A stretch of 64,000 nt of DNA from Phyllobacterium myrsinacearum. Its GTDB lineage: Bacteria > Pseudomonadota > Alphaproteobacteria > Rhizobiales > Rhizobiaceae. Made by a program: the position numbers and the translations under genes. Of the stretch, positions 56,367 through 64,000 are shown one piece after another; the first letter of the stretch is position 1; every line of letters begins with the position of its first letter. The notes under the pieces were generated by a model. The model had not been told where the DNA came from. It searched no databases and saw only the letters and a list, made by a program, of their open reading frames with translations. Location: assembly GCF_014138285.1 (NCBI RefSeq), contig NZ_JACGXN010000015.1, positions 54,950 through 118,949 of the forward strand, written 5' to 3'.

Positions 56367-57104
56367 ATGAGGCCAGTACAGCAGAATAGGCGCATGCGCG
56401 GACGCGGTAACAACAACCGTAAAGGTCCCAACCCACTTTCCCGTAATTATGAGAGCAACGGTCCCGACGTTAAAATCCGGGGAAATGCTCAGCACGTCGC
56501 CGAAAAATACACCACCCTTGCGCGCGACGCGCAGAGCAGTGGTGATCGCGTGATGGCAGAAAACTATCTTCAGCACGCCGAACATTATAATCGAATCATT
56601 CTTGCTGCTCAGGCTCAGGCACCTGTCCAGTATCAGCGCGATGACCGCGATGATCAGGACGACGACGGCGTTTACGATGATGACGGCAATGAACAGCAGC
56701 AGGATCGTCCTATCCAGCACCAGCAGATCAATGGCAGCGGACCGCAGCCGGTGATTGAAGGTACGCCTGCGGAAGTTGCCTATGGTGAAGAGCCGGTCAG
56801 CCAGCGCCAGCCGCACCGTCAACAGCGCAGACAGTACGATCAGAATCCCGTTGCTGAGCAGAGCGCATCCAGCAACGAAGATGAGAGTGAAGCGGAATCC
56901 GGTGAAACTCAGGATGCTGCCGAAGCAAAGCCAGCGCGCCGCGCACCGCGTGGTCGCAGGCCAGCACGTCCTCGCGAGCCGCGAGTGACCGAGGAAAACG
57001 CAGCTCCCGCTGCCACTGCTGCCGATACAGCCAATGATCTCTCTCCGGCAAGCATTGTTGCCGAAGTGAAGAAGCGCCGGGCAGCTGTCGAATCCGACGT
57101 CTGA
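56367..57104 (+). CDS. DUF4167 family disordered RNA-binding-like protein
   Basis: 245 residues. The conserved part is N-terminal (about 1-90): MRPVQQNRRMRGRGNNNRKGPNPLSRNYESNGPDVKIRGNAQHVAEKYTTLARDA, basic, then a helix VMAENYLQHAEHYNRIILAAQAQ. The rest is low complexity, rich in Gln, Glu, Ala and Arg, with RRAPRGRRPARPRE. DUF4167 is an alphaproteobacterial family; RNA binding is suggested by the Arg/Gly-rich ends but not known. Placed between prmC and clpB as in relatives. Confidence 0.88.
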   Translation: MRPVQQNRRMRGRGNNNRKGPNPLSRNYESNGPDVKIRGNAQHVAEKYTTLARDAQSSGDRVMAENYLQHAEHYNRIILAAQAQAPVQYQRDDRDDQDDDGVYDDDGNEQQQDRPIQHQQINGSGPQPVIEGTPAEVAYGEEPVSQRQPHRQQRRQYDQNPVAEQSASSNEDESEAESGETQDAAEAKPARRAPRGRRPARPREPRVTEENAAPAATAADTANDLSPASIVAEVKKRRAAVESDV

Positions 57105-57130
57105 TCGCCTGATAAAACGTGATTTTGAGA

Positions 57131-57167
57131 AACGGCGCGGAGATCATCCCGCGCCGTTTTCTTTTTT
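57131..57167 (+). terminator. Rho-independent terminator after DUF4167
   Basis: AACGGCGCGG (57131-57140) pairs perfectly with CCGCGCCGTT (57149-57158), followed by TTCTTTTTT. Separates DUF4167 from the clpB heat-shock promoter. Confidence 0.9.
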
Positions 57168-57189
57168 AAATTTCCTCCTTTGGGAGTAT

Positions 57190-57218
57190 CTTGCGAGAGC
57201 AGGAAAGCATTCCCATAT
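57190..57218 (+). promoter_or_regulatory. Putative RpoH (sigma-32) heat-shock promoter of clpB
   Basis: CTTG (57190-57193), 18 bases, CCCATAT (57212-57218). Matches the sigma-32 -35 CTTG and -10 CCCCATNT; the alphaproteobacterial RpoH consensus has CYTATNT. A start near 57226 would give a roughly 90-base leader with two hairpins, the second an 8-base stem at 57270-57277/57292-57299 just before AAGGAG. Confidence 0.7.
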
Positions 57219-57314
57219 GAACTCTGATCGCATGGATCTGCCTCTTGCAGGGGATCCGTCACCAGAGGACTCCAGAATGCCGCTTAAAGGGTTCTGGAGA
57301 AAAGGAGACAAAGA

Positions 57315-59927
57315 ATGAATCTTGAAAAATACACGGAGCGCGTTCGCGGCTTCATACAGTCTGCACAGACGTTTGCACTCTCTTCCAACAATCAGCAGTT
57401 TGCACCGGAGCATTTGCTCAAGGTTCTCGTGGATGATGAGGAAGGACTTGCTGCATCGCTGATCGAGCGGGCAGGCGGACGCATTGATGATGTGCGCCTG
57501 GGATTACAGGCTGCGCTCAATGCCCTGCCGAAAGTAACCGGCGGCAATGAGCAACTCTATCTTGCACAGCCGCTTGCGAAGGTTTTCGCGACAGCGGAAG
57601 AGATTGCAAAGAAAGCTGGCGACAGTTTTGTCACGGTCGAACGGCTGCTGACGGCACTTGCCATCGAGAAATCTGCAAAGACCTCGGAGATTTTGAGCCG
57701 TGCCGGTGTGACCGCCGCGGGCCTAAATGCGGTTATCAATGATATTCGCAAGGGCCGGACAGCAGATTCGGCATCCGCCGAGAACACTTACGATGCCTTG
57801 AAGAAATATGCGCGCGATCTGACTGCCGATGCACGGGCGGGCAAACTCGACCCCGTTATCGGCCGGGATGATGAAATCCGCCGGACGATCCAGGTTCTGT
57901 CGCGGCGTACGAAGAACAACCCTGTTCTTATCGGTGAACCCGGCGTTGGCAAGACGGCGATTGCCGAAGGGCTGGCGCTGCGCATCGTCAATGGTGACGT
58001 GCCGGAGTCCCTGAAGGACAAGCAGTTGATGGCGCTCGATATGGGTGCGCTGATTGCTGGTGCGAAATATCGCGGTGAGTTCGAGGAACGGCTGAAGGGT
58101 GTGCTTTCCGAAGTGCAGTCAGCCAACGGGGGTATTATCCTCTTCATTGATGAAATGCACACACTGGTCGGCGCTGGCAAAGGCGAAGGGTCGATGGACG
58201 CTTCGAACCTGTTGAAGCCTGCGCTTGCGCGCGGTGAACTGCATTGCGTTGGCGCGACCACGCTCGACGAGTATCGCAAGCACGTCGAAAAGGACCCGGC
58301 ATTGGCCCGACGGTTCCAGCCGGTGTTTGTCGATGAGCCATCGGTCGAGGATACAATTTCGATCCTGCGCGGATTGAAGGAGAAATACGAACAGCATCAT
58401 AAGGTTCGGATTTCCGATTCGGCTCTGGTTGCTGCTGCGACCCTGTCGAACCGCTACATCACCGACCGGTTTCTGCCCGACAAGGCGATCGATTTGATTG
58501 ACGAAGGCGCTGCTCGTCTGCGGATGCAGGTGGATTCCAAACCGGAAGAGCTCGATGAAATCGACCGCCGCATCATGCAGCTGAAGATCGAACGCGAGGC
58601 CTTGAAGGTCGAGAAGGACGATGCATCGAAGGATCGTCTGGAAAGGCTGGAAAAGGAACTGGTGGAGCTTGAAGAGCAGTCCACCGCCCTGACCAATACA
58701 TGGCAGGCGGAAAAGCAGAAACTCGGTCATGCGGCTGATCTGAAAGGTCAGCTGGATGATGCACGCAATGCCCTGGCTGCAGCGCAGCGTAACGGTGAAT
58801 TCCAGAAAGCGGGTGAGCTTGCCTATGGCACGATCCCGCAATTGGAAAAACAACTGGCACAGGCCGAGCAACAGGATGGATCGACGTCGATGGTCGAGGA
58901 AATCGTGACGCCGGATCATATTGCACAGGTTGTTTCCCGCTGGACCGGCATCCCGGTTGACCGGATGCTGGAAGGCGAACGCGAAAAGCTGTTGCGGATG
59001 GAAGATGAACTGGCCAAGCGGGTTATCGGACAGGGCGAAGCGGTTCAGGCTGTTTCCAAGGCTGTCCGGCGTGCGCGTGCTGGTCTTCAGGATCCGAACC
59101 GGCCCATCGGTTCGTTCATCTTCCTGGGACCAACCGGTGTTGGCAAGACAGAGCTGACCAAGGCTCTGGCCTCGTTCCTGTTCAGTGACGAGACCGCAAT
59201 GGTACGGCTCGACATGTCCGAATACATGGAAAAGCATTCGGTCTCCCGGCTGATCGGAGCGCCTCCTGGTTATGTCGGATATGAGGAAGGCGGAGCATTG
59301 ACGGAAGCGGTTCGCCGCCGGCCCTATCAGGTGGTCCTGTTTGACGAGATCGAAAAGGCGCATCCGGATGTTTTCAACGTCCTGCTGCAGGTGCTTGATG
59401 ATGGCCGTCTGACGGATGGTCAGGGCCGTACGGTGGACTTCCGCAATACGCTGATCATCATGACGTCCAATCTCGGTGCGGAATATCTGACCGCGCTTGG
59501 GGAAGATCAGGATGTGGAAAGTGCGCGTGAGGATGTCATGAACGTGGTCAAGGCTTCGTTCAGACCGGAATTCCTCAACCGTGTTGACGAGATCATCCTG
59601 TTCCATCGCCTGAAGCGGAACGAAATGGGTGCGATCGTGGCGATTCAGATGGAGCGTTTGCAGTCCTTGCTGACGGATCGCAAAATCACCATCAAGATCG
59701 ATGAGGATGCTACCAACTGGCTGGCCGACAAGGGCTATGACCCTGCCTACGGGGCACGCCCGCTGAAACGGGTGATCCAGAAGCAGGTGCAGGACCCGCT
59801 GGCAGAGAAGATTCTGCTTGGCGACATTCTTGACGGCTCGACCGTAAAGATTACCGCCGGTTCGGACCGGCTTAATTTCCGGTCGGTCAAGTCTGCTCCG
59901 GAGCGGGAAAAGAGTGAAGCTGCCTGA
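57315..59927 (+). CDS. clpB: ATP-dependent disaggregase ClpB
   Basis: 870 residues. Works with DnaK to resolubilise aggregated proteins. N-domain (1-145), first AAA+ with Walker A GEPGVGKT (207-214), a coiled-coil M-domain (about 400-530), second AAA+ with GPTGVGKT (605-612). Sensor residues and the arginine finger segment LARRF are present. Strong AAGGAG site. Followed by a terminator. Confidence 0.97.
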   Translation: MNLEKYTERVRGFIQSAQTFALSSNNQQFAPEHLLKVLVDDEEGLAASLIERAGGRIDDVRLGLQAALNALPKVTGGNEQLYLAQPLAKVFATAEEIAKKAGDSFVTVERLLTALAIEKSAKTSEILSRAGVTAAGLNAVINDIRKGRTADSASAENTYDALKKYARDLTADARAGKLDPVIGRDDEIRRTIQVLSRRTKNNPVLIGEPGVGKTAIAEGLALRIVNGDVPESLKDKQLMALDMGALIAGAKYRGEFEERLKGVLSEVQSANGGIILFIDEMHTLVGAGKGEGSMDASNLLKPALARGELHCVGATTLDEYRKHVEKDPALARRFQPVFVDEPSVEDTISILRGLKEKYEQHHKVRISDSALVAAATLSNRYITDRFLPDKAIDLIDEGAARLRMQVDSKPEELDEIDRRIMQLKIEREALKVEKDDASKDRLERLEKELVELEEQSTALTNTWQAEKQKLGHAADLKGQLDDARNALAAAQRNGEFQKAGELAYGTIPQLEKQLAQAEQQDGSTSMVEEIVTPDHIAQVVSRWTGIPVDRMLEGEREKLLRMEDELAKRVIGQGEAVQAVSKAVRRARAGLQDPNRPIGSFIFLGPTGVGKTELTKALASFLFSDETAMVRLDMSEYMEKHSVSRLIGAPPGYVGYEEGGALTEAVRRRPYQVVLFDEIEKAHPDVFNVLLQVLDDGRLTDGQGRTVDFRNTLIIMTSNLGAEYLTALGEDQDVESAREDVMNVVKASFRPEFLNRVDEIILFHRLKRNEMGAIVAIQMERLQSLLTDRKITIKIDEDATNWLADKGYDPAYGARPLKRVIQKQVQDPLAEKILLGDILDGSTVKITAGSDRLNFRSVKSAPEREKSEAA

Positions 59928-59955
59928 TTGCTGCACGGCAATGAGGCAAAGAAAT

Positions 59956-59983
59956 AAAATGGCCGCCGCATGGCGGCCATTTT
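59956..59983 (+). terminator. Rho-independent terminator of clpB
   Basis: AAAATGGCCGCC (59956-59967), loop GCAT, GGCGGCCATTTT (59972-59983): a 12-base perfect stem with A/T tails, 29 bases after the clpB stop. Confidence 0.85.
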
Positions 59984-60097
59984 CATGTCCGGTTCATCCT
60001 GTAAATGCGACGATAAAAAACCCGCATTAACCATAAAGACAGGAAAATCGGTCATTTATGCTTAAGAGTGGGTTAGCGGAAACCGGAAGTTGAAAAT

Positions 60098-61525
60098 ATG
60101 ACGTTTCGTCATCTGATTGTGTTTGCATCGCTGTTCGTCGCCGCTTTGGCGGCGCTTGTACCTGTCGCGTCCGCACAGGCTGCGAGTGTATCTGCACGGG
60201 AAAGCGCGGGTGATGCCCCTGTTGTCGTTGCGCAATTGTTCGAATCAGATCGGCGGCCACGCCGCGATGAGTATCGCGTTTATTTCGATGAGTATGGGCG
60301 GCGCGTCACACTGGATCGCCGGGGACGTGTGGTTTCTGTCGAGGAGCCGCGCAACGACATCAATAACGGCCGCGGGGCAGACTATTTCCCCGATGCGCCG
60401 CAGGATTCCTACGACACGGAGTCCATTCCGGAGGATCCGTATGGGAATCGTCCCAATGATCCATATCAGGGACAACAGACGCAGCCTTCCGAGCGCGATT
60501 ACCGCACGGTCGAGCGCGCGCCGCTGCCGCCTGCCAACAGCGATTCGGATATTCCTCCGGCAAATCCCGGCCTGATCGATCCGGAGATGCCGGGTGAAAA
60601 CCTCGCCGCCCCGCCGTCCCAGGAAGCAATTCCGGCACATCCCAATCCGGCCCCGACAGTGCAACTGCCAAAGGGGCAGGGTGCGAAGGCCAAGATTGCG
60701 GCGATTCAGGTTTTGCTCGATCGAATCGGTGTGTCTCCGGGTGTCATCGATGGACGCAAGGGCGGCAACGTCGACAAAGCCGTGGCAGCTTTCGAAGAAA
60801 TGACCGGCCAGACATTCGATCCGCTCAATGATGCCGGGATCAATGCCTCGCTTGAGCAAACGGGCGGGCCCGCTTTTGTTCCCTATACCATCACATCGGA
60901 AGATGCGGCCTATCCGTTCGTGGCGTCGATCCCCGAAGATTACAGCCACAAGGCACAGCTGGAACGGATGGCCTTCACATCCGTTACCGAGATGCTTGCC
61001 GAACGCTTTCACATGGATGAAGCTTACTTGAAGGAAATCAATCCGGGGGCTGATTTCAATCGGCCGGGTGTCGTCGTTCAGGTTGCCAGCACCGGCCAGA
61101 ATGTCGGCGGTGCCGTTACCAAGATCATCGCTGACAAGGGCCGCAAGCAGGTGCGCGGCTATAATGCCGAGGGTCGCCTGATCGTGGCCTATCCCGCGAC
61201 CATCGGTTCAACGGATACGCCATCGCCGTCGGGTATTGTTCAGGTGGAGCGCATCGCGCTCAATCCAAATTACACCTATAATCCCAAGCTCAACTTCAAG
61301 CAGGGTGAAAATGACAAGGTACTCACCATTCCACCGGGGCCGAACGGACCGGTTGGTACGGTGTGGATTGCCCTGTCAAAACCAACCTATGGTATTCATG
61401 GCACGCCAGAACCCTCGAAGATCGGCAAGACGAACAGTCACGGCTGTGTCCGTTTGACGAACTGGGATGCAACGGAACTGTCGAAGCTCGTGCAGAAGGG
61501 TGTGACGGTCGAATTTCACGAGTGA
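60098..61525 (+). CDS. L,D-transpeptidase with YkuD domain
   Basis: 475 residues. Signal peptide (about 1-26, ASA), a Pro/Asp/Asn-rich linker (to about 190), a peptidoglycan-binding-like helical part, then YkuD (about 345-475). Catalytic Cys450 in SHGCVRL, with His434 (IHGT) and His448. Makes 3-3 cross-links or attaches proteins to peptidoglycan; alphaproteobacteria use these at the growing pole. Convergent with the M23 peptidase gene, another wall enzyme. Confidence 0.92.
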   Translation: MTFRHLIVFASLFVAALAALVPVASAQAASVSARESAGDAPVVVAQLFESDRRPRRDEYRVYFDEYGRRVTLDRRGRVVSVEEPRNDINNGRGADYFPDAPQDSYDTESIPEDPYGNRPNDPYQGQQTQPSERDYRTVERAPLPPANSDSDIPPANPGLIDPEMPGENLAAPPSQEAIPAHPNPAPTVQLPKGQGAKAKIAAIQVLLDRIGVSPGVIDGRKGGNVDKAVAAFEEMTGQTFDPLNDAGINASLEQTGGPAFVPYTITSEDAAYPFVASIPEDYSHKAQLERMAFTSVTEMLAERFHMDEAYLKEINPGADFNRPGVVVQVASTGQNVGGAVTKIIADKGRKQVRGYNAEGRLIVAYPATIGSTDTPSPSGIVQVERIALNPNYTYNPKLNFKQGENDKVLTIPPGPNGPVGTVWIALSKPTYGIHGTPEPSKIGKTNSHGCVRLTNWDATELSKLVQKGVTVEFHE

Positions 61526-61603
61526 AGCCGACGGGGCGCCTTGAGTCCGGATGCATTCCAGCCCTGCCGGCACGAGGCTCTCCGGCACAACGCGGGTGCT
61601 GCT

Positions 61604-63556
61604 CTAACCGCTGGCCGCCATCTTCGGCGCGTTGTTGTTGTCGTCTTTCAGGAGCTGATCGATGCGTTCGCGCTCGCGTTTGAATGCAACGAGGTCATCA
61701 CCGTCAAGCGCCCGGCCGCCAGGCAGACGGATGCGCATCGGGTCGACCTTGGAGCCGTTGACAATGACTTCATAGTGCAGGTGCGGGCCGGTCGAGAGGC
61801 CTGTCGATCCGAGATAACCGATAACCTGTCCTTGCCGGACACGGGTACCGGGTACCACACCAGCCGCAATGGCGTTCTGGTGCGAATAACTGCTTTCGTA
61901 CCCATTGGAATGGCGCAGAACGGTCTGGTTGCCATAGCCATTGGTCCAGCCTGCCCGCTCGACAACACCATTGCCCGCAGCAATGATCGGCGTACCGCGC
62001 GGTGCGGCCCAGTCAACGCCGGTGTGCATGCGGGAATAACCGAGGATCGGATGGCGACGCATGCCGAAGGGGGAACGGAAGACACCGTTCGGGACGGGAT
62101 TGCGCAGCAGGAACTGTTTCGAGCTTTTGCCGGACTCGTCGTAATAGTCGGTTGAACCGTCACCGGAATGGAATCGGTAGAATTTACGCAGGTTGCCGCC
62201 AAAATTGGCGGCGACATAGAGTATCTCCGATTCGTCGCCGGCTTTTTCCGAATCGGCCGGCAGGGAGAAAAATGCTTCCAGCTGATCCGTCGGTGCGAGC
62301 TGCGCCTGGAAATCCACGTCCGATGCCAGCATGCGTATCAATTGCTGGATCATCGTATCGGTCATGCCATAGGCTATGCCCGCGCGATAAATGCCATCAT
62401 AGACTGTCGGGAGATCGCCCGGTTGACGCGAGGAGGGCGGATTGTCGTCGAAAGCCACCTGGAGGCCCGGAGTCATTTCCGGTTCGTCCGCCGGGACGTA
62501 CTGATCTTTGTCGTTGAGGGCGATCGTCAGAATATGGGTTGTGCCGTTGTAGACACTGGCACGCATGATACGATCTACACTGTCACGGGATTCGATCCCC
62601 AGTCGCAATACGCTGCCACCTTTGAGGCGTGGCGAATTCAGCAGCTTCGATATCGCCTCGGACATGCCGATGGCATCGTCATTCTCATATCCGGCATCGC
62701 TGAAGGCGCTGAGAAGGTCCTTGTCGTTGCGGAAGGGGATGAGTTCTTCGGAATAGCCATGGCTTTCTGAATCCTCGCTGACGCGCGGCGCAACGCTGAC
62801 ATTTTCCTGAATGATTTTGACGGCAAGGGGATTGCGCAGGTTGAAGGGATCTTCGTCCGCACCAAAGCGCAGCGGATCCACATAATGCAGCGAAGCCACC
62901 TGAACCGCGCCGTCCGTCAGCAAAGCGCCGGTGTTGCGTACGACTTCTTCCACATCGTCGGCACTCAGATCGTCGGACGGATCAAATTGGGCTGTAGCGA
63001 GCGGAAAATCCACCGTGCGCAGGCTGACTTCACTTTCAACCTTGGCACCATAGATCAGCCCGGTCTTGGGCGTGGGGTCGGTTCCTTCGTTGGCCTCCGC
63101 AAACACGTCAAGCGGATTGAACCCCGGATATTTGCGATTGCTGTTATGGACAGAGGCCAGTGCGATACGGACATATTCAAATGGCGTGGAGCGGATGACG
63201 TCCCGTTCGCCCTCTTTAAACACGGTGGAGACATCAAGACGCCGGCGGTCGCGGTTGCGCCGGACCGGTGTGGTCGCAGCAACACGGGCACCCTTGGTAA
63301 CATCATTGCCGTCCTTGGCGGCCGGCATTGTATTGCGGGCCATCAGCTCGGGCGGGGTTGCCAATTGTTCGCGACCATCAAGAGCTGCAAACAATGCAAC
63401 ACCCATCAGCATGCTTGAGGTGATTCCGGTCAGAAAGGTACCAGCCAGCCATCGCGCCGATATTTCCCGGCGATCGGGCGGGCCGCGACGCCCATCCGTA
63501 ATCAACGGCGGTTCGTTGCCCGGATCGATTGATGAGTGCCCCTCGTACTCTTTCAT
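61604..63556 (-). CDS. M23 family zinc metallopeptidase
   Basis: 650 residues. Cytoplasmic head (about 1-33), one membrane helix (about 36-60), a long extracytoplasmic region (60-480), then M23 (about 490-610) with HTGVD and HLHYE (His592, His594), the zinc ligands. Likely a D,D-endopeptidase or FtsEX-type activator. The long spacer suggests a regulatory domain. Starts with the ATG at 63556. Convergent with the L,D-transpeptidase. Confidence 0.9.
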   Translation of the reverse strand: MKEYEGHSSIDPGNEPPLITDGRRGPPDRREISARWLAGTFLTGITSSMLMGVALFAALDGREQLATPPELMARNTMPAAKDGNDVTKGARVAATTPVRRNRDRRRLDVSTVFKEGERDVIRSTPFEYVRIALASVHNSNRKYPGFNPLDVFAEANEGTDPTPKTGLIYGAKVESEVSLRTVDFPLATAQFDPSDDLSADDVEEVVRNTGALLTDGAVQVASLHYVDPLRFGADEDPFNLRNPLAVKIIQENVSVAPRVSEDSESHGYSEELIPFRNDKDLLSAFSDAGYENDDAIGMSEAISKLLNSPRLKGGSVLRLGIESRDSVDRIMRASVYNGTTHILTIALNDKDQYVPADEPEMTPGLQVAFDDNPPSSRQPGDLPTVYDGIYRAGIAYGMTDTMIQQLIRMLASDVDFQAQLAPTDQLEAFFSLPADSEKAGDESEILYVAANFGGNLRKFYRFHSGDGSTDYYDESGKSSKQFLLRNPVPNGVFRSPFGMRRHPILGYSRMHTGVDWAAPRGTPIIAAGNGVVERAGWTNGYGNQTVLRHSNGYESSYSHQNAIAAGVVPGTRVRQGQVIGYLGSTGLSTGPHLHYEVIVNGSKVDPMRIRLPGGRALDGDDLVAFKRERERIDQLLKDDNNNAPKMAASG

Positions 63557-63905
63557 TACTTAAGTGTCGATCCTGTCGCCGTTATTGATGCAGGCTTTGT
63601 CTGATTTTTCGGCGCGTGCCGACCAGCCGTTTACTGGTACGAAGTCAACAAGGCCGCAGTTTTGCCCTCGTGGCTCCCATCTGTCAACGCGCCGGACACG
63701 AAGAGTGCCTATATATAAGGAAACACGCCAGAATGGATTGAAATGTGCCCCGCGCATGGGAGGCAGCGCTAGGGTTTGAATTGGGCATGTTTGTGGCCGG
63801 AGTGATCACAATTCACTTCGGCGGCTTATTTGCCGGCGCTCCGTCCAGCAAACACGGGGGTGTGGATAAGTCATGTCACATTTTTGATAAAAAGTTCGAA
63901 ATCGC
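63557..63905. other. Intergenic region before the right edge
   Basis: No convincing gene; two short frames lack ribosome-binding sites. Contains a perfect DnaA-box-like TGTGGATAA (63861-63869), probably by chance, and AT-rich sequence before the promoter at 63908. Confidence 0.5.
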
Positions 63906-63907
63906 TG

Positions 63908-63937
63908 TTGACAGTTTTGGGATGTGGGGTCTATATA
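63908..63937 (+). promoter_or_regulatory. Near-consensus housekeeping promoter directed out of the window
   Basis: TTGACA (63908-63913), 18 bases, TATATA (63932-63937), preceded by C so the -10 reads CTATAT, the rhizobial consensus. AT-rich sequence lies just upstream. No gene follows within the remaining 63 bases. Strength suggests a stable RNA or highly expressed gene beyond the edge. Confidence 0.65.
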
Positions 63938-64000
63938 CCGACACAACGAGGGCGGGGCGCCGCTGGCGGTTGCTGAATGCGCCCTAAAGGAAGCTCTTAA

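Noticed and set aside
58119..59936. 605-codon open frame antisense to clpB
   Set aside because: Caused by codon bias of clpB on the other strand; no known protein features.
63861..63869. DnaA box as a sign of a replication origin
   Set aside because: Single site; a 9-base match is expected about once by chance in two such windows, and no box cluster or AT-rich unwinding region with origin genes is seen.
1..64000. CRISPR array, prophage, insertion sequence or restriction system
   Set aside because: No regularly spaced repeats, cas, phage structural, transposase or methylase/restriction genes were found; the HNH gene belongs to a housekeeping family.

Overview
The window is a chromosomal segment of an alphaproteobacterium of the order Hyphomicrobiales (Rhizobiales), most likely close to Phyllobacterium, Brucella/Ochrobactrum or Mesorhizobium. 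This rests on gene content and order (hisC-tyrC; plsC-ydcF-ftsX-ftsE; argH-lptM-lysA-TIGR02302; ETF operon next to a rhomboid and a PduO-type transferase; lysC-ptsP-prfA-prmC-DUF4167-clpB), on families typical of the group (DUF2125, TIGR02302, DUF1178, DUF4167, HIG1-type small proteins) and on two kinds of intergenic palindromic repeat. Species cannot be fixed from sequence reading alone. I see no prophage, transposase, CRISPR array or obvious genomic island; nearly all of the window is vertically inherited housekeeping DNA.

Layout. 1-9.5 kb: methionine (metX, cut by the window edge), histidine/aromatic (hisC, tyrC), an envelope block (acyltransferase, DUF218 protein, FtsX/FtsE) and purine salvage (hpt). 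9.5-15.8 kb: one leftward operon argH-lptM-lysA-TIGR02302, with a TlpA-type thioredoxin divergent to it. 15.8-16.5 kb: gene-free, holding a 194-bp rhizobial-type mosaic repeat. 16.5-20.9 kb: leftward DEAD-box helicase, YaiI, ExoD and TerC genes. 21-26.3 kb: leftward hydroxybutyryl-CoA dehydrogenase, electron-transfer flavoprotein, rhomboid, cobalamin adenosyltransferase, HIG1 and SDR genes. 26.4-31.8 kb: YihY, two-way transport and tRNA-modification genes, base-excision repair, HNH, DsbB and YqaA. 32.1-35.3 kb: tRNA-Leu(CAA) followed by the most accessory-looking stretch (alpha/beta hydrolase, adenylate cyclase, orphan BrnA-like protein, unknown small protein). 35.3-42 kb: polysaccharide flippase plus BioF2-like acyltransferase, secA, periplasmic PPIase. 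42-50 kb: argJ-GNAT-mutT, comF-grxC-nitrilase-DUF1178, ubiG. 50.4-60 kb: lysC, ptsP, prfA, prmC, DUF4167, clpB. 60-64 kb: two cell-wall enzymes (L,D-transpeptidase, M23 peptidase) and, at the right edge, a near-consensus promoter firing out of the window.

How they work together. Amino-acid synthesis recurs (metX, hisC, tyrC, lysA, argH, argJ, lysC), as does envelope biogenesis (FtsEX, PlsC, LptM-like lipoprotein, TlpA, DsbB, PPIase, SecA, flippase, LDT, M23). ETF and the hydroxyacyl-CoA dehydrogenase serve fatty-acid/butyrate oxidation. PtsP, the adenylate cyclase and the sigma-32-type promoter in front of clpB are the visible regulatory elements. No clear undescribed multi-gene system is present; the best leads are the structured intergenic repeats, the orphan antitoxin-like gene behind the cyclase, a start codon that should be moved in the HNH gene, and structured leaders before DUF4167 and clpB.
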